Shown here piece after piece: positions 1 through 10,234 of a stretch of 64,000 nt of DNA. Positions within the stretch are counted from its first letter, which is position 1. Each line of letters opens with the position of its first letter. The notes beneath the pieces were generated by a model that did not search any database, was not told the DNA's origin, and worked only from the letters and a program-made list of their open reading frames with translations. The stretch comes from Nematostella vectensis. Lineage: Eukaryota; Cnidaria; Anthozoa; Actiniaria; Edwardsiidae. The stretch lies in NCBI RefSeq assembly GCF_932526225.1, contig NC_064035.1, forward strand, positions 15,424,469 through 15,488,468. The letters are read 5' to 3'. The position numbers and the translations under genes are program-made.

Positions 1-80
1 TTTAAATGTGAAGCGCTTAGGACATGGTTAGTATAAGTGCTATATAAATGCTTATTTATTTATTGATATTATTATCTTAT
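1..80 (+). repeat. possible LINE (CR1/L2-like) 3' tail
   Basis: The segment has a GCGCTATATAAAT-like box followed by TTATT-type simple repeats, the kind of tail seen at the 3' end of CR1/L2-group retroposons. A related stretch in reverse orientation lies at 47413-47480. No coding remnant is visible, so the family is an inference. Confidence 0.35.
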
Positions 81-410
81 TACTTATATAACATCAGAAA
101 TCTCCATTCAGAGCTTGGGTGGTACCACATTTTCTGTTTGACAGCAAACTTTTACTAGGTAAGGGAAAAAGACTTGGAAGAAAGTGGAGATATTTTTGAA
201 AAACATATCCAGTTCATTTCCCAAATCACCCCCTGCCTTCTCAGCATTCTTCTTTTAGCTGATTTTCACACACACAGTACAGGCTGTTGAAGAGTATTTT
301 ACTGATTTGTGATTGGCCCTAAATCAAATCCATGATTTCTGAATAGCCTAAAAATGAATTTGTGACTATCGTAAATTGTGATTGGGGCATTTTTACTTTC
401 AGGATTTGTG

Positions 411-559
411 ATTGTGCATGGCTAATAAAAACTTTCATTTGTTAAACAAATGCAATTCTAGGTTGCCTTGACTTGTTAAACAACTTGTTTAACAAGTCAA
501 GACAACCTAGACAATTGCATTTGTTAAACAAATGAAAGTTTTTATTAGCCATGCACAAT
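411..559. repeat. 149-bp near-perfect palindrome (fold-back element)
   Basis: Two arms of about 70 bp, starting ATTGTGCATGGCTAATAAAA and ending with its reverse complement, meet near position 485 with very few mismatches. This is the shape of a fold-back MITE or a recent inverted duplication. No target duplication could be fixed with confidence. Confidence 0.8.
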
Positions 560-1019
560 TGGATTGCAATTTGAGGTATTTTTGTTTTAGAGAAGGGGCA
601 AGCAACCGTGCGAGAGCCCCTTTAAAGAATGGTGATCAACCTCTCCTTTGTTATTGTTTATTATTGAAAATACAACAGTTCATTTCCATGGAAACTTCAA
701 AATAACATAATCTTTAAATGAAGTCAGGTACGTTATTAAAGATATTTGATTGAAAATATTTTGGTTTCTCAGTTGAATTAGTTGATGGAAATGGATGTTT
801 TGAGTGACTATCCATTGAGCAGGGGCATAAAATGGTGACGTGATGGGCCTATCACATACTCGTGAGCAAAGCAAAGGTTTATACTGTGATCCGTGTATGC
901 TTCTTTTTTTAACTTTGTGATTTTTGAAAGCACGAAACTTTGTGATTGATTTATGATTTATAAGGCTTCTACCACTATTACACATACGGCTCGGAGCACG
1001 GCTCCAACTCAAGTGTAAC

Positions 1020-1316
1020 CTCGGTTAGTAAGCACTGTCACTGGGGGTGGTCACTGCCAGAGGGTTTATTGCGTCCCCAGTGGTTCTTTTACGTCCCTTC
1101 GGTTCAGGTTTAGTGCAGTACAGCTTGAAGAGACGGGACCTCCGGTTTAGTGTCCTTATCCGAGAAGACTGGAAACACGGGAGAATAACTTCAACTCACT
1201 TGTGACAAATTCGATTCAAGGCAGGAACCCGGAAAAATCCCCAGTTTGAGCCAGGATTCGAACCTGGGCCACAGCGGTGAGAGGCCGACGCGCTTACACA
1301 CTAGGCCACCCGTGCT
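1020..1316 (-). mobile_element. tRNA-derived SINE
   Basis: Read on the minus strand, the head shows an A-box-like GGTGGCCTAGTGTG and a B box AGGTTCGAATCCT (1254-1264 region), spaced as in a tRNA gene, followed by a conserved non-tRNA core (around 1221-1242, GGGGATTTTTCCGGGTTCC). The core resembles that of the second SINE at 33480-33706, so both probably belong to one superfamily sharing a central domain. The boundaries are approximate. Confidence 0.7.
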
Positions 1317-1837
1317 TCCATTCTTGATGGGCAACCTTTTCACCACCCTTGAAACTAATCTTCCCAGTTTTAGAGAGTATGTAATAACAAAAAGTTGACT
1401 TAAAAGTGCAAAATGTGCAAACTGCTCTCATTTATATATGGGTGATACAAGCTAAATAGAAAATGAATGTAGATAATATAGGAAAAAAAACTTGATTGAC
1501 AACCCAGAACACACACAAAAAAAATCAACTCTCCGCATTAGGCGGGAGTCTCAAGATCTTTAACCTTTTCTCAAGTCTAATTTTCTTGAAGATATCCATA
1601 ACTTTACTGTATTCTCCCGCATTAGCTATTTTGGTACTTCTGATACATTCACTGTATATTCTCAAGGTTTTTCCTAAAGTGAGGTTGACAGCTATGCAAA
1701 ACTATAATTTCAAATAACAATTCTATGAAGACTGAATATAGTAAAGAGATCACAAACATATTACCTAGAATCAGTTAAACTCATTGCATAAAAGTACCAC
1801 AACCATAAGTATTTTTTTCTTTGCACTTGTTTAGATG
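1317..1837. other. intergenic, nothing recognised
   Basis: AT-rich sequence with A runs. A 73-codon open frame at 1496-1717 has no recognisable domain and no splice or codon signal, so no gene is called. Confidence 0.5.
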
Positions 1838-1842
1838 ATAAT

Positions 1843-1996
1843 TGTTATGAGTAGTCCTTATATGGTAGTCACGCCATCACGTGACTAACAAGCAACCCTG
1901 TAAGCCTGCGATGTGATTTGAATAAATTAGTCTGAATGTGATCTTGCCGTAGCCTGTAGTCCTGTTACTATTACAGCCATAACTCAAATCATTACA
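1843..1996 (+). repeat. 5' LTR, 154 bp
   Basis: Begins TGTTATGAG and ends CATTACA (TG...CA). Same length and, by eye, the same sequence as the 3' LTR. Confidence 0.95.
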
Positions 1997-2039
1997 TGGT
2001 ACCAGGAGTCGGAGGTCCAGGGCGACAATAATCATAGAT

Positions 2040-5000
2040 ATGGAGAAAATCAAGCCACCGCCAGAACTAGACATGGATAGTCGGAATTTAGCGGAAGCAT
2101 GGAGAGAGTTTGAAGAGAGCTGGGAGCTGTACGAGATATCGAGTGGGCTAACAACAAAGGAGGAGAAGGTCCAAGTGGCCACACTTTACAGTATAGTGGG
2201 GCTGAAAGCCCGAAGAGTTTTAAAGACGCTACCAGGAATACCAGAGGTGATAGCAGAGAGAAAGGTCAAAGACACCCTGAAGGCCCTAAAGGATTATTGT
2301 ATGCCGCGCACGAATGTAACCTATGAGAGGTACATTTTCCGAACAACCACTCAAGGGGAACGGCAGTTCGATACATTTCTAACCGAGTTGAGACGCAAGG
2401 CCGCGCTGTGTGACTTTGGTGTAATAAAGGACTCGCTCATACGTGATCAAATCGTTATTGGAACCAACAGCCCTACGCTGAGGGAGCGACTCCTCCGTGA
2501 ACCGGATTTAACCCTCACGACAGCCATAAATCTGTGCCGAGCTTCAGAGCAGGCGATTGAGCAATCGAAGTTGATCACGAGGCCAGAGCAGTCACAGGAA
2601 ATCAAGGAAATTGATTCGCTAAACGCAAGAGCTCCGACACAGAATCAGAACAAGGGACAGAGCTTCAAATGCAGATTTTGTGGGCTGCAACACGATCAGG
2701 GGAATTGCACAGCATACAACGCAACCTGCCATCGGTGCAAGGAGAAAAATCACTTCGCCCGCTGTTGCACGAGGAAACTCCCCCAACCGCAAGCACATCA
2801 ACAACAGCGTGGTGCTTCTAGAGCTATCCGCGAGGTCGAGTTACAAGAGCAGCAAGACCCAAACAACCTGTATAAAGAAATCGAGAGCCTTTACATCGAA
2901 GAGATCAAAAGTAGCAACAAGATAAAGTGTGTGGAACAGTGCCTGAGTTTGAATGGGAAGAACGTGACTTTCAAATTAGACAGCGGCGCAGAATGTAACG
3001 TGATCCCGGAAGCGGTTGCGAAAGAACTTGACTGCACGATCGAACAAACAGCACTCAAACTACGAGCTTTCGAAGGAAACCCCCTAAAAACTGTAGGCAA
3101 ATGCTATATAGATACACTTGTCCAAGGGCAAGATAGCCCAATCGCAGTTGAGTATTATATAGTAGAGCACAATATTAGACCCATTTTAGGCGTAGAAACG
3201 TGTCTGAAGTTAGGTTTAATCACATTTAGTGGTGGTGCGCGAGCGCAAGGTCTTAGCATAGATGCGCTAGAGCAGCCACGCAACCTCCTGGATCAGTTTG
3301 AGGATGTTTTCACAGGTCTGGGATGTGTTGAGGGTGAGTATGATATCTGCCTCAAAGAGGGCGCAAGTCCTACAATTCAGCACCAACGAAATGTTCCACT
3401 GCGTTTGATAGAGCAGTTAAAAACCACCATCAATGACCTTGAGCAACGGGAGGTAATCAAAAAGGTCAACGAGCCAGTTGAATGGGTGAGTAACCTTGTT
3501 ATTGTAGAGAAGAAAGATAAATCCCTTAGACTATGCCTAGACCCCCCTGATTTAAATGAAGCCATTGTAAGGGAAGATTATAAACCGCCTTCAATCGAGA
3601 AAATATCAAGCACCCTTAATGGGTGTACGGTATTTACAGTTGTAGATATGTCCAGTTGCTATTGGCATAAGAAGCTGAGTGATGCAGCATCATTACTCTG
3701 CACATTTAACACGCCCTTTGGTAGGTTCCGGTTTTGTAGAATGCCATTTGGAATTTCATGTGCTAGTGAAGTGGCACAAAAAATGGTAGAGGAGCATTTT
3801 GGTGACATAGAAGGTGTGCTTCCTGTTTATGATGACATTATTATTGCAGGAAAAACGACAGCCGAGCATGACAGAGCCCTACACAAGGTGCTTGAGAGAG
3901 CCAGGGAACGCAACATCAGATTCAACAAATCCAAGATACAGTACCGGCTAGACAAGGTAAGCTATATGGGGGAGGTGGTCAGTAATAACGGGTTCACGCC
4001 AGATCCTGCTAAAGTATCAGCCATTTTGAAGATGCCTGTCCCACAGTGCAAAAAGGATTTACAGAGATTGCTGGGAATGATAAACTATTTATCAAATTAC
4101 ATACCCAGCATGGCTGAATTGACTGCCCCATTGAGAATGCTCCTGAGGAAGGAGGCAGCCTGGGCCTGGCACCCAGAGCATGATGCAGCATTAGCCAAGC
4201 TAAAGACAGCACTCACAAGCAAACCAGTACTTAGATTCTATGATATACACTTACCTACCACCTTGCAGGTTGACGCCTCAAAGAGTGGACTTGGAGCCTG
4301 TTTGCTCCAGAATGGTCAACCAGTAGCATATGCCTCCAGGGCCCTGACTAGTGCAGAGCAAAACTATGCACAAATAGAGAAGGAGTTGCTTTAAAATTGT
4401 ATTTGGATGCGAGAGATTCAATATGTATACCTATGGGGCAGATATTGATGTTATGACTGACCATAAACCTTTAGAGTCCATCTTTAGGAAACCGCTGCAC
4501 AAAGTGCCTCCCCGTCTACAGCGAATGAGGCTGAGACTCCAAAAATACCACACTTCTGTCCGTTACGTGCCAGGCAAGTACCTATACATAGCCGACACCT
4601 TATCCAGAGCATATGACACAGAAGCCCAAACCCAGACTAATGACATGCATGACGAAATGGAGCACATGGTCCATTGTATTATGACAGACCTGCCTGTCTC
4701 AGACACGAAGCTCTCACAGCTCCAAGAAATAACAGGCAAGGACCAGGACATGTTACTTCTTGGTAAGTATATAAGGGAAGGGTGGCCGCAAAACAGACAA
4801 AGTGTTCCAGTGCAACTTAGACCCTACTGGAATGTGCGTCATGACCTACACCTGTTAGATGGGCTTGTCATGAAGGACCAGCGAATAGTTATTCCAGTCA
4901 CATGGAGACCGCAAATTCTCCAACAAATACACAAGGGCCATTTTGGTATAGAGAAAAGTAAGGCTAGAGCACGGGCCGCGGTATACTGGCCGGGTCTTAG

Positions 5001-5955
5001 TGCCGACATCTCCGAAATGATAACAAAATGTGACAAGTGTTTAAGTTTACAGAGAAAACAGCAGAAAGAGCCAATGCAGCTCAGGGAGGTACCACTGTTG
5101 CCATGGCAACACATTGCATCAGACATTGGTGAGTATCAAGGGAAGCTCTACCTAGTGGTCATTGACTACTATTCCAAGTATATAGAAGCAGTGAACATGA
5201 GTGGGAAAAAAGCTGGACATGTTATCAAGGCGCTGACCGAAATTTTTTCTAGACATGGATACCCTGAAACGCTCACAGCTGATAACAACCCTTTTAATGC
5301 AGAAGAAATGCACGAATACGCCAGTCGATGTGGATTTAGAGTTATTCCTACTAGTCCTTTATACAGCCAGTCCAATGGCCTGGCAGAGAAAGCAGTAGGG
5401 ATTGTAAAGGGAATCCTAGGTAAGGGATGCAATCTACATGAAGGTCTAATGGTCTATCGCAACACTCAGGTAAGTAATTTTCCATACTCTCCTAACCAGA
5501 TGCTTTTCAGTCGTCAGGTACGTACAACCCTCCCCATGCACCCTAGAGCACTTCTCCCCACTGTGCATGATGACATCCGCACACAGCTACAGGATCGGCA
5601 ATTGAAAACAAAAGAGTACTATGAGAAGGGATCAAAGCCCATACCCCCATTGAAGGAAGGGGATATGATAAGGTTTTAGAAACATGGGGAGAAGAATTAC
5701 AGTCCTGGTTGTGTCAGTGGAGTTCACAACACTCCCAGGTCCTATGTGATAACAGATCAAACTGGGAGGGAGTATCGCAGAAATAGGCGCGCGCTTAATG
5801 CATCTAGGGAACCACCACTGTATGTCAGTAAAGATGATATGCTAGATAGCACCTTCGAAAGTGAAAATGTAGTGATCACTCCAGAAGAGCCACGTAGATC
5901 TAGCCGTGCCAAATCTGCACCAGTCTGGCACAAGGACTATATCATGGACTCATAG
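2040..5955 (+). pseudogene. Ty3/Gypsy gag-pol, interrupted
   Basis: A single gag-pol frame starts at 2040. It has a gag region, two cysteine-rich knuckles (about residues 209-247), an aspartic protease with a DSGA motif (about residue 317), a reverse transcriptase with YDDI (about residue 600), and the start of RNase H (VDAS). The frame then shifts by one base near 4390, where a TAA closes it. RNase H and an integrase with an HHCC zinc finger and D,D,E catalytic residues continue in the next frame from about 4396. A second break is an in-frame TAG at 5677-5679. The C-terminal tail runs on to a TAG ending near 5955. Because both LTRs are identical these breaks are recent, or one may be a sequencing error. 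The element cannot make a full polyprotein as it stands. Placement near the Mag/K02A2.6-type lineages is a guess. Confidence 0.9.
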
Positions 5956-6044
5956 CACATCATATCTTATCCTTATTATGCTGTTGATTAATTATGATTA
6001 TTCATAGATTATTAATTATTGTATAGCTTAACTTGAGAGGGGGG

Positions 6045-6198
6045 TGTTATGAGTAGTCCTTATATGGTAGTCACGCCATCACGTGACTAACAAGCAACCC
6101 TGTAAGCCTGCGATGTGATTTGAATAAATTAGTCTGAATGTGATCTTGCCGTAGCCTGTAGTCCTGTTACTATTACAGCCATAACTCAAATCATTACA
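6045..6198 (+). repeat. 3' LTR, 154 bp
   Basis: Copy of the 5' LTR, preceded by the polypurine tract and followed by the ATAAT target duplication. Confidence 0.95.
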
Positions 6199-6203
6199 AT
6201 AAT

Positions 6204-6822
6204 GACCACTATAGAAAACCAAAATCAGGGAAAACAGCAGCACATTGCTTTACGGGAATGGTTAAGTGAGCATATTTCCTGTGCTTGCTATAGCCTATAT
6301 CTAGTCTTTTTACAGCAGCCAACGTGACGAAGCTGAACACCTTCCGGTTTCGACTGCATAGTTTCGAAGATACAAGTTGCGAGTGCAGAGATTCGAATAG
6401 TTCCTTACCTTTAAACAGATATCAAAAGAAACTGACAGTTTCTGATATCACCTGATTCAATCCGAAGAGGAGAGCCTTCTAACGAATAGGGCAAAAAATG
6501 TACCTCCTCTTCAAGGAAATATGCCTCCTTTTCTCAAAACTTGAACTCTCGTGACTAGCTCTCGTGACAGTCTCGTACCCAGACGCCGCGCGATGCATGA
6601 CGGTCAGGATGCGGTTTTGGGGTCGGAATGATTTCTACGCAACAGCAGATAACGACTGGGTACGAGTCTGTCTCGTGATAGCTTTGTGACAAAAAGCGAG
6701 GGCAAAAAGCTGTCAGACGCCGTTTGGGTATGACCACCCACCCCTCCAAAGAGGGTTATTTGTCTCCAGCTGTAACCGCTGACATGTTTTGAGAAACACG
6801 AAGTTTTCTGAGCCATTTCGTA
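6204..6822 (+). promoter_or_regulatory. upstream region of the DUF2236 gene
   Basis: No coding sequence is recognised. A small inverted repeat (TCTCGTACCCAG near 6571-6582 against CTGGGTACGAG near 6656-6666) forms a fold-back of about 120 bp. The promoter of the downstream gene should lie here, but no TATA box stands out. Confidence 0.35.
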
Positions 6823-9431
6823 ATGGAATCGAAATCATGGCTTCAGTTACTAGATTCGATGCGTTATCAAGGCGATCCCTTGGCTGACAAAGCTATAGAA
6901 TCTGTGGTTCGAGAACACGGTGCTAATAAATTAAAATCAGCGAATGCCTACTCTTCTGTCGAGGGTTTAGCGAAGCAAGGCGATAAAGAATGCACAGAGT
7001 TCCTGGCCTTTTACGATCGCGACCCACCCTGGCTAAAAGATAGTAGTATTCCATGGGTATCACGATTTCGTGATGGAAGGAGATTTTTTGTCCGGAACGC
7101 TCCGTCGGCCGGTTTAGCTTTGATGTATGGAAGTTTGATAGCTTTATTCGCTGTCAATAGTGAAAATAAAGTAAGTAAAATCACAAATAATACCAGAGGG
7201 TCATAGCGGGACTTGTCGAAAGATGTTAATTCACCTCGAAAATGGCAATTGCATTATGGGTAGGATATGAGAGAGCAATCCTGGGGGGGGGGGGGGGGGG
7301 GGTCATCATTTCCTTAGGTTATAAAATTTGTCCCAAATGTTATCCTGGGTCTTTTAAAAAATCTGCTATCCCTAGATCCCTAAGGGATTTTATCTCTCCC
7401 TTATTGGCCCAAGATTTGTGGGCTTTTACGGGTAGTCCCTAAGGAGGTAAGGCTATGCTTGGCCCCATTATAAGCTCTCTAAAAGGCAGTTCAGCTTTAT
7501 TTCAAATATTAACATGCTGTGGCACAGAAGGCATTTTTGCTTTCACAAAAGCTTAGACCACTAACCACTGAGATAGCACTAGCACCAAGTGCCAAACAAA
7601 ATTGACAAAAGATAATATATTCCTACTTTAATTCTAAATCAACATAGCCATGCTCAGAAGCATAATATATTCCTACTTAAATTCTAAATCAACAACATAG
7701 CCATGCTCAGAAGCCATGAGCTTCTTCCTACGTTAGGAGCGGATTCCGGATGGTTTCATGGATTCAATAGAACCACCTATTTGGAGAAAAACAATGCTTG
7801 TCCTTAGAGGGCTTGGAAGACTTTGGTATCATTTTTTACAAGTTGAACTGCCATTTGAAAAAAAAATCCCTCTCACTTGTAGAAATATCTGATAATCAAC
7901 CAAATTGTCTAGGTCACCTTTTCACTCCTCCCTCCCCTCCCAATTTACACTTCAGGAGCTGATACAGGGTAGAGCTGAATTGGGTGGACATCTACCCCTT
8001 TTTTGAGTACAAAAGTAAATGTTCTGAAAAATAACAAGAAAAATATTGACCCTCTAATCCACCTCTATTTATAAAACCCTGGATCTGCTCCTGCAATTAT
8101 ACTAACATTGACTTCCTGGGTTTCCAAAATAACTGATAACGGTCATTTGGCACCAGGCCATCATAAGAGTCTTCAAGAAATTAATGGTAACACACTTCTT
8201 TCTACCAGGTCCTTTTAAAGACTGGCCGCCTATCACATTATGGGGATGTCCAGCGAAGAATATTTGAAACTCTGGCTTTTGTCAAGGATATAGTATTATG
8301 TGAAGATATTAAAGATATTAAAAGGACAGTGTGCAAGGTCCGCCTACTTCATGCTCAAGTGAGATATTTCATAAAGAATTCATGTGGAACATGGAATAGT
8401 TTAGAGGTTGGTAAAATGTTTTTTTTTTCCTCAAGTATAACATTTCTGTGTTTTTTTTACACTGTATAAAACTGTTTTTATTTGTTGTCAAAGCAGCATG
8501 GTGAGCCGGTGAACCAAGAAGACCAGTTGGCAACTTTACTTGCATTTTCAATAGCAGTCATCAAAGGACTCCGAAAACTCGGAATACAAGGATCAAATAA
8601 TGAACACAATAATTACCTACTACTTTGGAAGTTTGTTGGACATTATTTAGGTAAGTATTCTTGGATTCTAGCCTTTTCTTGGATATGGTGCCTTTTGTGT
8701 CTAATTTAATAAATTAGAGAATTTAGCAAACATAGAGCACTTCCTTTAAGAGTGGAAATGTTCACATGCATTGCATTTATACATTGACTGTCTTTATCAT
8801 AGTCCCAGAAAATAATGATGTACAATTCAAAATAAAAATGTACAAGAATAGAAACATATATTAGACTTTGCCCTTTTGTGACTTCAGCTTTACTGTATTT
8901 AGCAAAGTCTCCTTGCAATAATTCCCAGCTTAGTTTGTTTACATAATGAAAAACATATGACAGGTTAATATCCCTGCTAAGATAATCTGCCTCCTTATAT
9001 TTGTAGGAGTTCATGAAAACTTGCTGTGCGATACTATGTCAGAGACAAGTGACTTGAGCGACATCATCAAGCAGCGCCTTTGCCACCCGGATGAGGCCTC
9101 TCAGAACCTTACCAATGCTCTTCTGACTTCTTTTACTCACAGAATGCCATTCTATTTGAGCTTCTCTGTAAGCAGTCAGTTATCTCGCTATATCATAGAT
9201 GATGAGCGGATAGCAAATGGACTTGGACTTGAAAAAGTCACATTTTCAACAAAGGTTGTGATTAATTTATTGTATGGCTTTAATATTGTACTTGAATTTT
9301 TACAGCATTATATTGGTCCATTTGAAAACCTCCTGTACAAATTTGGAAGAAAAGCACTCACCTCATTAGTTGAGGTTTCATTGCATAATAACAAACCTTC
9401 TTTTACCTTTAAAACCTTAAAACCAAACTAG
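6823..9431 (+). CDS. DUF2236 / mpaB-Lcp family oxygenase-like protein
   Basis: Four exons join in phase: 6823-7170, 8209-8406, 8494-8650 and 9007-9431, giving 375 aa. The protein matches the DUF2236 family (ER-bound oxygenase mpaB/mpaB', rubber oxygenase catalytic domain): a PPWL...R.GRRFFVRNAPSAGLALMYGSL segment in exon 1, TGRL followed by RRIFETLAFV and LLHAQVR (His about residue 164) in exon 2, and VNQEDQLATLLAFS (about 188-201) in exon 3. Family members that have been studied bind haem b and cleave C=C bonds with oxygen. The substrate here is unknown. A hydrophobic stretch near residues 96-112 could be a membrane anchor. The exon 2 donor (GTTGGT) is weak, and the exon 3 start may shift by 3 nt. 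It converges on NCAPG2. Confidence 0.82.
7283..7302 (+). repeat. poly-G run, 20 G
   Basis: Uninterrupted G20 in intron 1 of the DUF2236 gene. It can form G-quadruplexes and is prone to length error in sequencing. Confidence 0.9.
7612..7714 (+). repeat. about 50-bp tandem duplication
   Basis: Two copies of ATAATATATTCCTACTTT... through CATGCTCAGAAGC, at 7612-7661 and 7662-7714, differ by a few bases and a 3-bp insertion. Intronic. Confidence 0.85.
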
Positions 9432-9674
9432 CAGTTGCATCAAAGTTGCATCAACTGCATCAAAGTTCAGAAAATTATCATTTCATCTTTTCATAAGGAG
9501 ATCTCAAAGCTGTCATACTATTGCTTAATTACTTTTACCTACCAAAGTCTCCACTTAACACAACAGATGAGACAAGCACCTTTCCTATTTAGTGTAATGT
9601 TACACTGAATGAACTGCTAACCATGGATAGCGCCTTTCTAAGAAACCAATCCAAGTTTGTCTGTTGTCAATTTT

Positions 9675-9680
9675 AATAAA
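9675..9680 (+). terminator. poly(A) signal AATAAA of the DUF2236 gene
   Basis: Canonical AATAAA about 245 bp after the stop codon at 9429-9431. It overlaps TTTAAT, which reads ATTAAA on the other strand, so it might also serve the converging NCAPG2 gene; that part is speculative. Confidence 0.5.
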
Positions 9681-9873
9681 CTCTTGGCTGCAACAATGAT
9701 TCTACAAAAATAAATAACACAGTGTAAATATTCCTTTCAATCATATTTTGAAAAAAAAAAAAACAATATAAAAGGATATCTCACATCCAGCTATCTTTAG
9801 CTATTAAAAAAGGTCAGTGCAAATGGTGAATGGCAAAGGGTAGTTCAATTGCTACATAAATGTATAGATATCT

Positions 9874-9959
9874 GGGGCGGTTGCTCGAATTGGTTTTATC
9901 CCCTGGATAAGAATTTAACAGGTGGATAAGACTTATGCAAGCTTTGTGCAACCGGCCCC
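9874..9959. mobile_element. short fold-back element (MITE-like)
   Basis: Ends GGGGCGGTTGC and GCAACCGGCCCC are imperfect inverted repeats around an 86-bp element lying in the intergenic space between two converging genes. No internal coding sequence. Confidence 0.5.
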
Positions 9960-10234
9960 TTTAAGATCTAAGATGATAAGTAAACCAATTGCAAAAATTA
10001 TTCACATTTCCTACATTTTCCAATGGCAGCGCTGTCATTTTGCATTTGCCATAGGTGCATAGAATGGGAATGTGAAACAGATTATAAATTGTTGATCTTG
10101 ATTCTGATTCATAAGGATGGATTAATTATATATCAATATATTATGTGGCAAATATTTTTCTATACTTCTAAAAGCAATATGGGGCCTAATTGTTCTTGGG
10201 AAATTCCTTCATCTGATGGATTTGGATATGTTGC

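Larger units (their letters stand above)
1838..6203 (+). mobile_element. Ty3/Gypsy LTR retrotransposon, complete structure
   Basis: The element runs from the 5' LTR (1843-1996) to the 3' LTR (6045-6198) and is flanked by the direct repeat ATAAT (1838-1842 and 6199-6203), a standard 5-bp target duplication. A primer-binding-site-like TGGTACCAGG follows the 5' LTR at 1997, and a polypurine tract GAGAGGGGGG sits just before the 3' LTR. The domain order is gag, protease, RT, RNase H, integrase, typical of Ty3/Gypsy. The two LTRs look identical, so the insertion is recent, yet the coding region is broken twice. It lies 620 bp upstream of the start codon of the next gene. Confidence 0.95.

Noticed and set aside
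4385-4425. Programmed frameshift in the first Ty3/Gypsy element
   Set aside because: The break lies inside RNase H rather than between gag and pol, and a nonsense codon follows later; decay or error is simpler.
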